A stretch of 64,000 nt of DNA from NCBI GenBank assembly GCA_036874045.1, contig CM072343.1, forward strand, positions 11,304,001 to 11,368,000, written 5' to 3'. The notes under the pieces are model-generated. The model was given only the letters and a program-made list of their open reading frames with translations. It searched no databases and had not been told where the DNA came from. Made by a program: the position numbers and the translations under genes. Each line of letters starts with the position of its first letter. Within the stretch, counting starts at the first letter, position 1. Below are positions 24,512-35,780 of this stretch, in pieces. The DNA comes from Cymodocea nodosa (taxonomy: Eukaryota; Streptophyta; Magnoliopsida; Alismatales; Cymodoceaceae).

Positions 24512-26080
24512 CTCCTCCTCTTCCAATACATTGCAGCCGGCGGTTCCAGCCATTCCAACATCTTCATTCGGAAAGTCCCATCTTCCCCTTGATCTTGAAC
24601 AAGCTCCCTTCAAGAGTGGTGAGCTTTGGCATCTTCCACTCCTCCTAGAAGACACATTCTCTTCAATTCAGACGGCCATATGTTAGGATCTCCTTGGGCG
24701 TTCATCTTGGTGGATTGGGAGGCTCATGTGACTGATTTGGAGTGGAGCAAAAGGTTAGGATCTTCAGGGTTGAGTCATCGGAAGCACCATTCTTAGATGT
24801 GGAAGCCAAAGTTGTGGGTCTTGGAGGCAAGATCTTGAGGACGTGCACCACTCTTCTTCAAGGCAACCTTAGAAGCTTCACTTGGACGTGCTACAGGTGG
24901 TGACAGCCCTGTGGAGCATCGATTTCAAGGACTTTGGGGAGTCATTGCTTGAAGAAACATGGAGGATTAAAAGGTATGATGGAAAGGAGAGATCCTCATA
25001 CTAGTTTTCATGTTTTACAATTTTATATGTATGAGTATAGTTTGAGTATGTGGAAGAACGAAATTCTATGCATAAATCTTTGTTTTAAATGTTCTATATT
25101 GAAGATCACATACTGTTTTGATGTTAATTGATATCAGGATTGAGTTCATATTATATGTTTAATGTGAATGAATGTGATGATGTGAATTGTGAAGGCAGTT
25201 TTCCGTTCTTAGATGGCCAGATTATTAGTACTTTTTCTTTGAATTGTATCTACTTGTTCGTCATCTATAAATTCCGTTTTTCATTTCCTTTTGTAAGTAT
25301 AATGAATGTAGAACAAGTTTACAAAGTTTTAGAATTTTTTAGAATGTTTTCCGAAGCTTTTCGATTTTATTTTGTGAAGGTATCAACAGTTTTGAGTCTT
25401 TGTTGAGTGCTAGTTTTGAGCTCGACGCTTGTGTTGTGCTTGCATCGTGTATTTTGTGGAATTCAGTTCTGTAAATTTTCCTTGTTAGTGTAACGAATCT
25501 ACTTTCAAGGCACGCTTATTTTGTAGCATTTCACGAAGATTTGATGGAGATTTGATTTTTGAACCGAAGTTGCATTTTTGGAAAGTTTCCATAACCGTCT
25601 GCGCCCCTTTCTTAAATAAGATATTTCCAGCGTTTTAATTTGTGTTAATCTACGAAATCATTTCCATTTGGAAGATATTCCGAGGATCTTTCCAACTGTT
25701 ATTTATTCTGGATTTTTAAACGTTCAAGTTGGAAGTTATTGGAGTTAAAGTCAAGCATAAATTCTATGATTTCCAGATTAATACTCATTGATTTCTTAAA
25801 TATCTTATCATAACTAATTGGATTTTGGGGTAATCTTATAAACCTTAATTGTGCTACAAATTTTGTATATTAATATTAAGTAATTAGAGTTTAATTATGA
25901 ATTAGTTTAATGTGGATATTTAATCTGATAATCATTTTAATAAAATTATTTAAGACAAACTCCTTATGGATTCGACCCATACTTGCACATGCTTATTACA
26001 ATGGGCACCGTGCGCTTGCGGTTATAAATGTAAAATTTGTGCTTTTGCCATTATTTTAATAACACATAAAAGCATTTACA
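24512..26080 (+). repeat. 3' LTR of H, lacking its first ~580 bp
   Basis: It matches 14021-15587 of the 5' LTR and ends ATTTACA, followed by ACGAG. The U3 start is absent, so this deletion removed both the polypurine tract and the LTR head after insertion. Confidence 0.88.
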
Positions 26081-26580
26081 ACGAGGTTAATCTGTGGAGT
26101 TAGCAAATAGGTAACGAAGTTAGTCTGTTGAGTTAGTTGTAACTCAACGAGATTAGTTCGTTGACTTAGAAATAGTAACCAAGGCTAGTTCATTGAGTTA
26201 ACTGTAACTCAACGTAGTTAGTTCATGGATTAAGCTGAATGGTTATTCTTTTAGCCATGAACGAAACTTCGTGGGTTTAGCGGTTACTAAAATTTGAAAT
26301 TTGAAGTGGAATACGTATCCATAAAAATAGGAATCATACTACATGTTACAAGACACGTTCTTGTAATGAGATTTATTTGCCTTATAGACATGCATTATAA
26401 ATATAGAATAGAATGTTATTTATGAGTTACCAGCACTTGAGGAGAGAAAAGAAAATTCATTAGGGAATTGGAAGGAGAAGCAACTAATTCAACTTCATCC
26501 GTCAACAACTATTTATTGAAATAAAGCTTCAGACTGGTATGTAATTAATCTTCTACTATTTTACTTTATGTTAAGAGTTT
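26081..26580 (+). promoter_or_regulatory. Unit G spacer (copy A) resuming after H
   Basis: It begins with the second ACGAG of the H target duplication. It holds inverted AACTCAACGAG / TTGAGTTA half-sites (26081-26230) and the conserved block with a TATA-like ATTATAAATATAGAA near 26394 and a donor-like GGTATGTAATTAA near 26537. Same arrangement as 3205-3735 and 48300-48826. Confidence 0.5.
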
Positions 26581-27927
26581 ATGAGCACATGGATTTGTTC
26601 TCTAACACTAAACGATTAGTAAGAACACCTACACAGGATTATTCAACATAAAGGCATACTGAAATACTTTCTGAATTGGACTTTAAAGAAATCCTTAGGG
26701 GTGTAGCTCACCTTTCTTTAAAAGAGAACGAAGATATGGCTGCTCCAATAGAAAAACCATTAGGAGAAATTCTGTATCTTGAACTAGTTGATGAACCTTC
26801 ATGTATTCGATTGCCAAACTTTGAGGGAGATAGGTTTGAATTGAAATCTAATTATATTAGTCAATTGCCACACTTCCATGGCTTAGAAAGAGAAGATGCC
26901 TATTATTTCCTTAGAGAATTTAACAAAGTTTGTCAAATGATGAAAATGCCGAACATGAGTATTGATGCTATTAAACTTAGATATTCCTTTTGCTTTAAAA
27001 GACATAGCTAAGAGATAGTTATATACTCTATCGCCTAATTCAATTTCTGCTTGGATTAAATTTTGCTTTGTTTTTCTAGAAAAATATTATCCAACACATC
27101 AAATGATTAAAAAGAAAAAGGAAATATTAATGTGCAGCCAAAAATAGGGAGAATCATTCTAGAAAGATTTTGAAAGATTTAAAGATTTACTAACTCAATG
27201 TCCACATCATGTAATGAGTAAAGCACAGTTAATAGGTATAATTTATGAAGGCATAGATGTTTCAACGAAATCTTTATTAGAATCTACTTGTTAGAATAAA
27301 TTTTTAAAACTGTGTAGTGAAGAAGCATGGGCATACTTAGAAAATTTTGCAAAAAGAACTACACAATGGGAAAATTCAACTAATGCTATTACAGATAAGA
27401 GAATATTGTCAAGGGGAATGCATGAAATAGATTTGAGCACTATGCTTGACGTTAAATTAATTGAGTTAACAAAGAAAATTGAGGAGTTATCATTAAATCA
27501 AAAACTAGCAGAAAAGAATGCAAACATTAATGACTTAGATATTATTTATGCTAGAAACTAGAAATATAACTTTGGAAATTCTTATAACCCTAATTAGAGA
27601 AATCACCCGAATCTTTCTTGGAGAAATAAAAATTTCTAGGGAGGAGAAAATATAAATGACAAAAATATAAGTTATGAAGCATTAATTGAAAAAGGATCTA
27701 GAATAGAATAGTTAGAAAAGATAATTCAACAATTAAACAATCATCTAGACCATGTATTTGGAAATGCTGCCATTCAAAATCAAAATATGAATAGAAATAT
27801 ACCCCCTAGATAGAAGGAATCAATAGAAGTTAGACCTACTAGAGGATTGCCAACGCAATTAGTGCCTAACCCTATCAATAGAACTATTAATGAAATTGAT
27901 ACCTCCTTTGGGAGGGAAGCTGAATGA
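26581..27927 (+). pseudogene. gag: Athila-type gag of unit G, copy A
   Basis: The frame starts at the ATG 26581. Capsid landmarks include FHGLEREDAYYFLREF, a KLRY motif, TQCPHHVMSK, and a helical stretch rich in Glu/Lys. After it comes a remnant of the NPxWRNHPNxSWRN motif and a C-terminal LVPNP. Unlike the gag of H, no CCHC knuckle lies between the capsid and the WRNHPN motif. An early indel, a frameshift near 26985 and many stops inactivate it. No pol follows; an F-box gene does, after 217 bp. By inference it would rely on enzymes from another element. Confidence 0.82.
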
Positions 27928-28144
27928 AGTAGTATAATTGAAGTAACTATATATAATATAGTAAGTAGAAAAATATAAAAAGGAAAAAAATGTAAGTTTA
28001 ATTATAGTTAGTAGTATCGTAGAGTTATTACTTAACTCAACGAACTTAGTCTGTTGAGTTATGACCTAACTCCACGAGAGTATGTAAGTAGCTATGCTAA
28101 TTTTATCTCTACTAAATTTTGTTTATGTTACAGAATCACAACAG
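27928..28144 (+). promoter_or_regulatory. Gag to F-box spacer with inverted motif pair and acceptor-like site
   Basis: It contains TAACTCAACGAACTTAGTC facing GTTGAGTTATGACC near 28033-28070. A pyrimidine-rich TTTGTTTATGTTACAG precedes the F-box ATG by about ten bases. The same arrangement is kept in copy B (50169-50391), so it is part of the unit. Confidence 0.4.
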
Positions 28145-29284
28145 ATGGAATTGATGAAACTACCACTAGATGCACTAAGGGAAGTACTGAGTAACTTATC
28201 AGCTAAAGATCTATGTAGATTGTGTTGTGTGTCAAAAGAAATTAAAGAATGTGTTAGAGAAAAATATTTTCATGGACTACAAGTTGTAAAGATGACTAAT
28301 ATTAGAGATGGATTTTTATGGAAGCCCTTTAATTGTAGTTCAATCAGTTATTAATATCTGAATATGGAAGAAAATGCTAGAATTCCACCCAATACATTAG
28401 AAGGAATAGATCATATTATGGGGATAGATGAAGGATTGATTATTTACAAAACCAAACTAAGGTATGCAATTCTGTTACCCGATATTTTGATTAGAAATCC
28501 TATCACTAGAGAAGAATGAAATATAGGAAGACTTAATAGATTTGAAGTACCAATTGAAAATTGTGGGTTAGCTTTAACATTTTTTAATAAAAATTTGACC
28601 ATTCCTAAAAAATTGTATTACTGGAGACTAACGGGAAATTGGGATGAGGATCTATGTTTAAGTGTGTAAAATTTTCTGAATAGATCTTAGATTAAAAACA
28701 CTATGATATATCTAGGATAGAAAGCATTAATTAACAATATACATGTCATACTTCATGGATATATATATTTAGTCACAGATATATCAGTTGCATTTAGATT
28801 TGATTTATACATAGTAAGCATAGATAGTTATGATGATGACTTTATAGAAATATTACCTATACCTAGTAATATACCTAAACCACCATCTACAAAACATGAT
28901 AAAATTCAATTAGGAGTGTGGTATAATAAACATGATGATCCTACTTTATGTCTGATAAGATGGTGGGATGAATTGATGAAATTTCAAATATGGATTATGA
29001 AAGACCTAAATGAATGGAAGTGGGAAGAGGAATATATTGAAATATATGTAGAAATAGAAACAACTACATTATTTTGGCACAGAAGAAGATCCCTTTCTGC
29101 ATTTCAATTCATTAATGGTAATACACTTATATTTAGTATTGATAACATACTACAAGTTTACAAGTTAAAAAGGAAAGTAGTCTACATTAAAATAGAATTA
29201 ATAGCAAGAAGAATTATGCTTAAAAACTTTGTTTGGACTGACACGTTTATTCCATTTGCCACTACTTTTCAATCATGTTCTTAA
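28145..29284 (+). pseudogene. F-box protein gene carried in unit G, copy A
   Basis: A single frame of about 380 codons, without introns, runs from the ATG at 28145 to the TAA at 29282. Residues about 4-40 form an F-box (LPLDALREVLSNL, KDLCRLCCVSKE), the Skp1-binding module of SCF ubiquitin ligases. The remainder has hallmarks of a plant F-box-associated domain: an RNPITREE motif near residue 118, a GVWYNKHDD stretch, and a C-terminal FVWTDTFIPF. Five stops interrupt it (28352 and four between about 28515 and 28725); some are sense in copy B, where the TGA in REE*NI is TGG. The last 120 codons are open. Substrate is unknown. Confidence 0.85.
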
Positions 29285-29816
29285 ACTATGATTTTGTACT
29301 TTTGATGTTGTGTGTACTTTGCATTTATTTTTAGAAAAGAAAGAAAATTTTTTAGTTTTTGTTTTATTTTATAAAAAAAAAAATATATCAATTTACTTTG
29401 TTGGTATTTGTTCTGAAAAACCAATTGGCTTACTTGTGAGTCACCAAAGGCATAGGAGCCTAGGTTCCACACAAGACACTGGTTTAACAATTTATGTTTT
29501 ATTGTTAAATGTTATTTTATTATATATTTTACTTTTATGTGTGAATGAAAAGTTTTTCAGAATCAAAAGTTAGAAGATATTGAAGGAGATACAAAAGAAC
29601 AAGGTATGTAATTGATTACTTATCTTGAATTTACATTTAAACTCAGTTCGTGGAGTTATTCATTAACTCAACGAATTAAGTTCGTTAAGTTAGGTGCTAA
29701 GTTAATGAAACAATATTCATGCCTACTAACATTTAATGTATTTACTATAAAATCTTTTACATTGAAGACAATACAAAATGTAGGTATGGGGGGAGGTAAT
29801 TAGATTAAATCCAAGT
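29285..29816 (+). other. 3' region of unit G with polypurine-like tract
   Basis: AT-rich, with no convincing ORF. AAGACAATACAAAATGTAGG followed by TATGGGGGGAGG (29767-29797) matches the landmark block seen 3' of the gag of H at 23440-23475. The F-box gene is therefore inside the transcribed unit. Element C is inserted at 29817. Confidence 0.5.
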
Positions 29817-31441
29817 TGTATGATCGTATGGCTACACAAGAGGGGGGTGAATTGTGTATTTTTAATATTTTCAGAAATATAATTGAAACTTTAAAACTCA
29901 AAAACAAGTCGAGACATTGTTTTCATAAAATCATTTTTATTCAAGGGTTCAATTACAATATACAATTCAATTCTCCTCAGAAATTGTAGATGCAAATATA
30001 TTTCGATACCATGTATCATCTAAACAATTTCATAACTACAAACAGAGAAAACTAATTTGTGGAATTTAAAACTTTTCTCCCTGTTTGAGATCTTTCTTCT
30101 TCTTCTTTTTCTTCTTCAGCAATTCTTCAGTGACGAATATCTTGTCTTTTCATGTTTCACCGAATTTGCTTTCTTTTGATACTTCAAATCTTTAGTGACG
30201 AAAATCTTACCTTTTTATGCTTTACTGAATTTTCTTCCACTTGAGAGATTTTGCCCGAGAAGGTGTTTTTGATCCCTGAAAAAGATTTTTCTTTTGGTGT
30301 GCAGGGATGGTTTGATCCATGAAAAGATTTTTCTTTTTGTGTGCAAGGATGGTTTGAACCTTGAAAAGATTTTTCATTTTGCGTGCAAGGATGGTTTGAT
30401 CAACAAGAACTCTATGCCTTTTATACTGTATCTTCATTTCATACATATCCTCCACGTTTAATCCCTACCAGTTTTCCACTTCTCCACATCTTTTCTTTTT
30501 TCTTCATCGAAACACACACGTTCGAACCCACGTTTATATTTTGAATTTCCTTTAATCATCAGTCTTGGATCTCTAAAAAATTTCCTGCAAAATAAACTTT
30601 CTCGTCCAAAAGTTTTTTATCAGTGTAATAAGAAGTCGTTACTTTAATGTTAACTAAATGAGTAACACAAGTATATATATATAACTTAACGTTTCTAACT
30701 TAACGAGTTCACCATGTATCATTTCACGTGACAAGTACTGTAGCTAACTCAACGAACTAAGTCCGTGGTGTTATGCTATCTCAACGAACCATCTCTGTTG
30801 TGTTATGATAACTCAACGAACCAGTAATAAACAAATGTTTTTATAATAAGAATTTTACCATGTGCAAAAATAACAACTTAAGTTTATAACGCTAACCTAA
30901 TGCGTTGCCTTAGTGTTTAATATAGCAACTCAACGCATTTAGTTATGTTAACTTAACGAGTTAAACATGTGCACCTCACGTGATACAATACAACATTCGT
31001 AACTTATAATTTCACCACGTGTATAACACTAACTTAACGAGTTCGTCTCTTCTTTTACTCACTAACTTAACGAGTTATCACGTGACCTATTTTAACCTAT
31101 AAGCCTCTAACTTAACGAGTTCTCACGTGACCTCTATACAAACAAAACTCTAACTTAACGAGTTGTCTAAACGTGCACTGTTCATGATACAGAAGATATA
31201 ACATTAAAACATATCATGCTTTTCAATAAAACCACACGTTAACTTAACGTTTAGCTAAATGAGAAATTAATGCAACGAAATGACTAGTTATTAACTTCAG
31301 ATCCAATACAGACAAGTATTTATATCAGTAAGCTTTTTCTGTATTAATTGATGATTTTAATTTCTTTTCACAAGCAATAGTAATTGAGCAAATATGATTA
31401 TTTTCATTCAGCACACATCATCAAAACAAAAATACTCAACA
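29817..31441 (-). repeat. 3' LTR of element C
   Basis: 1,625 bp, TGTTGAG...ATCATACA on the minus strand. It holds three copies of a ~40-bp unit (GATCCxTGAAAAGATTTTTC..., 30268-30400) where the LTRs of 4129-11618 have two. G-boxes and TAACTTAACGAGTT motifs alternate at 30700-31160. Confidence 0.92.
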
Positions 31442-31458
31442 ATCTCCCCCTTTTTGAT
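31442..31458 (-). other. Polypurine tract of element C
   Basis: On the minus strand CATCAAAAAGGGGGAGAT directly precedes the 3' LTR. This is the plus-strand primer site. Confidence 0.85.
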
Positions 31459-31936
31459 GATGACAAAACCATATTAAATCAATTATGAAATATGTATAAC
31501 TCAACAAAGTACCTTCGTTGGGTTAACTTTTAATTCAACAAACTTGTTTGTTGACTTAAGTTCACTTAAGCTTATTTCTATTGTTTGTGTAAATTTTACC
31601 TCTCAGAACTAAAACTCTCAAATGTCAATAATTATATAAGTATCAGTTTTCTAATTATCATCTGTCAGATTACAATAACCATTCAATAGCATCTCCTTTT
31701 ATAATATATATATGCAATTAAGATCATAATCATCTTTTTATAATATTTCTCCACCTTTTTGTCATTAATCAAAAAGATAATTATAGAGAATATATATACA
31801 TATATAAGAGAATTACAACAACAATTTCTATAAACAAGAGTAATAATTGAACACATTTACAGAAAAATGTATTGTTCAATGAATCAAACAAGTAATACAA
31901 ACATTACATTTTGTATTCAGAAACAAACAAAAACAG

Positions 31937-34223
31937 TTATCGACCCTTCCTAAGTATATCACTTATAGCATTACATATTTTATCTCTTAGATGCCTAATA
32001 TCATTTCTAATGTCGTTAAGCACTGCATCTAAGTCAGGAGGTAGCTGGGTTTGCTATTCTGCTTGAACTGAATAACTCTGTTGTTGTTGTTGTAAATGGT
32101 CTATATCAGGTTGTTGTTGTTGTCGTTGAGGTTTATGCATGGCCTGGAATTTTTGGAAATCTTTGACACTAAATGCTCTCATGCCTTTAGTTTCAGAGGG
32201 CCAGTCGGATAAAGTCAATTGGCTTGCAAGGATTCTACATACAACATCACCATAAAATAACTTTGAACTCATATGTTGTAGTTGAGACATAAATACATCA
32301 AACCAATTTATTTGAATTCTATTCAGCAGGCCATAAGTTGCATATAAACAGCTTCTGCTGACTTCCATTGTGTCCAACTCTCTGAAATAAATTTGCGTAC
32401 AATATATTTGCAATAAACCTTGCCTCTGCATTGAGATTTTCCATTAATCTCATTTCAGAATATACATCTGGAATTTTTGATAAAGACTGAATGTTCCATT
32501 CCAGTTGTCTTATCATGTCAAATCTATTGGTAACAACAACACCTTCATTCTTTAATCCTAAAACTTCAAAAATTAACTCAGGAGACAATATAAACTCCTG
32601 TTCATTTATTTGAGTTTTCAGGAAATTTCCATTCTTGACTAGATTGCTATAAAAAGCTGCAATTAGCTCTGTGTATTACTTCCATTTCGTTCCTACTGGC
32701 AAGAATTTAATGAGGCCTTGAAACTCAAATAGATCTCTTATGTCCATCAAATTTCTGAACTTTATTGGACGAGCATGCAGAATCTGACATGTAATCAGAT
32801 TATTGTATTTCTGCAATGCTTCTTCAGATCTAAAAAGAATTGCATTACCTTGAATTTGTAATATTGTACACAAAGAAGGTGATACCTGAAGCCATGATTC
32901 AGAGTTTAATTCATCTTCAAGAACCTCTTTTTCAAAATGAATGTCATGCTGTTCCTCTTTCAAAATATTATCTTGAAGCTGCTCAGGTAAGCTTGATTCT
33001 TCAGCTTCAACAGTGTTAGGAACATTGTCAATATTCTCAACATTCATCTTTTTAGTCTCTATAGAATGTTCAGAGTTCAATTTTTCCACAAATTCTACAG
33101 CTGGTGTATCTGTCTATAATTGTTCATTTTGTTCAACAGATAATTCCATTGATTCATGCTGTGAATTCTCAAACTCTGCTTCTATAGATTCCGTAGAAGG
33201 CTGGTTAACTTTTAGCACTTCTGGAGTCTTAACATTTTCAATATCTACTACTTCAAACAATTCAGCTTGTGAACTAGTTAATGCTTCAACATTGTCAATT
33301 ATATTTGCAATAACTTGTTCAATGTCAGGTGCCTGATGCTCTGATTTGTCAATATCTGCATCATCAGGACTTGTACTAATAGAAAAACTTGAGCTCATAT
33401 TTGACTTGTATTTCTTCTCAAGCTTTCTAGTAAGGGAAAATAAAGTCTCATTATCTTCATCAGTTTCAGTGTACTCAGAACTGATGAGTTTATCAGATGC
33501 ACAATAAGGTACAATGTCTAGACATACATTGTCCTTTGGAAATAAATTTTCATCTGATTTTCCTTTATTAATAGACTTTGTTTCCTTAGACATAATTTTT
33601 CTGACTTTCCTTCTTCTATAACATTTCTATTTCTCCTTTTCAAGTATTGCTGTTTTCTTTTCAATTTGCTCCATAAAAGTTTTCTACTTTAATTCTTCCA
33701 AGGCACTTTCTATTGCAACGACCTTTCGAAGACTGTCAACTTTTGTTTTGTCTACAGTAATATCTGATTTTACTTGTTTTGAATATAAAGGAGTAGGGAT
33801 AGTTGATTCATGCTCTTCCTCAAATGCATGTAGTCTTGTACCGTTTATAGGAGTTTGAGGAGTTCTATTGGATGAACCTACACCTTTTTCCAAATATTTT
33901 GCATACTGTTCCAAAAATGCAATCTTAGCACATTTCATTTTGTATTCTCTATCAAATTTACTTCGAATCCCCATGTATGTAATACTAGCGTCAGTATTTT
34001 GGAGTTCTTGTCTAACTTCATTTAGTATACCTTCAGGAAAGAAGTAATCTTTATAAATTTCAGCTAACCTTCTATCCACTCGAAGTATTTTCTTGAACCA
34101 AGTATGTGGAACTTCATCATTCTCTATTTCTTTTCCTTTTGCATCTCCTCTGCTTTTGCCTTTTCCTCTGCCACGACCTTTGTAGAACTTAGAGACCATC
34201 GTCGCAGGTTGTAACAGCAACAA
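31937..34223 (-). pseudogene. Accessory ORF of element C, 3' of pol
   Basis: About 760 codons, the same layout as 7247-9538: basic N-terminus, acidic middle, conserved FEFQGL/LGLKNEG/KLFYGD domain, poly-Gln, short helical C-terminus. Stops at 33684, 33114, 32676 and 32054 and a 2-bp deletion near 32368 disrupt it. Each stop corresponds to Gln in the other copy. No membrane segment or signal peptide is seen. Because the two copies are broken at different places, the parent frame was evidently open along its full length, which implies past selection. Molecular role is unknown. Confidence 0.82.
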
Positions 34224-35780
34224 ACGGGAAAGATTTTCTTGACAAAGTTTACAAATAACCTAAGTCCCCGTGTAATAAGTGTTTAAATAGGGTTTTTAGG
34301 TTATAACTCAACGTAAAGCGAAGTCGGGTTTAGAAATTAAATAAATATTGAATAAAGCTTATTCAATCAAGGTACCCGAAATATTCAAGTATAACTCGTT
34401 GAGTTAACTAACCTAACGAGTAAAACACTATCTAGAGGTAGTTTTACACATTACCTTATCTAACATAACGTCTAGTTAGTACACAATTTTCGGATGCTTC
34501 CAACTGAAACGTTCCGAAAACAACACACATGCTAAACTTAACATTATCTTGAGAACATTGTAAACTATTTGAACATTTTGTCTTTTGAATCTAAAATAGT
34601 TTATTCGTCATTTTAAATTATTTCATCAAGATTTTAAGAGGACATTAATTCAGATTAACTAAGATTTGTATTCTAAATTATATTAATATGTTTTCGACAT
34701 TGTTAATGCTCCCCTTACAAATATACTTCAAATATATTCAATCAACATACAAAATATACTTGTAGTGACAATAGATGTTAAGTATAACTGTACTTTTAAA
34801 TTTTCTTTTCAGAGACTTCCGTTATCCTGACATCATCAAAAATGATTTCCAGAATCAATTCCTACTGTATATGAATCAAAACACAACTTTGAACTCAATG
34901 TGATTAATTCAAGGAGAATAAAAGAATTTATCTCAAATAAACGTTTTCAAAAGTACTAATGTTGATTCAATAAATCAGTAGTCATATTGGTATAAACTAT
35001 ATGCGATTCAAAGATATCTGTAATTAATGAAACAACTTTTTCTTTTCAAAACAGTAAATATTGATAATTTTCTTTAAAAGTTAGTTTGAAAAGCTTGAAT
35101 CATACAAGAGCTTTCTAATGTACTTATGTAATGAGCTTTCAGTCAACAATCCCAGATCTGATCAGGACCTTAGGTTGCCAGATTTAAAGAATCCTTTTTG
35201 AGGACAACAATCCTTACATACCTATCTGCTCAAGTACAAAAGGTTCGTGATCAAACTGATCAATAAACTCTCAAAATTTTTCACTTTGTAAGCACTTTTC
35301 ATTTTAATCGTAGTATATATGTATTCCATTAATACAGATGCAATAAAAACACAAATCTCATACAATTTTTACTTCTATGATTGTACTGAGAATATGAATC
35401 AGTTTCAATAAGCTTATACTTTTGATTAACAGTTTAAGATGAGTGACATATAACTTATTCTACAAGTTTAATCAATTAAGTCAAATTTATGTATGATCAT
35501 ATGCATTTTCCTTGATTCAAAGAAAACATTTAATCAAAATTTTAGAATGTTAGAAGTATTTAATGTTTTTCATTTATATTTCCACTTAAAATCGTAAAAA
35601 CCATTAAAATTGATAAACTACTTAAAATCAATAAGATACTACTATAGTTTTACAATAAATACATAGTATCTTAAGCAGTAGTTTAGATATTACTTTAGAT
35701 ATTTATAATAAGTATATAATATCTATGAGGTGAACAACATCATCAATAATATTTATCTTTTTATGTGGAGTTTAAGCATT
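34224..35780 (-). other. Spacer between pol and accessory ORF of C
   Basis: AT-rich, noncoding by eye; matches 5745-7246 on the other strand. A leader with CCCTATTTAAACACTTATTA-like sequence lies just before the accessory ATG and could hold a promoter for it. That is inference. Confidence 0.55.

Larger units (their letters stand above)
13441..26080 (+). mobile_element. Athila-type Ty3/gypsy element H with gag placed after pol
   Basis: The element spans 12.6 kb and is flanked by the direct repeat ACGAG (13436-13440 and 26081-26085). The order is 5' LTR, tRNA-Asp-type primer site, long leader, CCHC-linker-protease-RT-RNaseH-integrase frame, intergenic gap, gag (capsid plus CCHC plus coiled coil), polypurine-like region, 3' UTR, and 5'-truncated 3' LTR. 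Gag downstream of pol is not the order expected of this lineage. Stops and frameshifts make the copy defective. Intact target duplications argue against assembly from two separate insertions. Confidence 0.85.
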
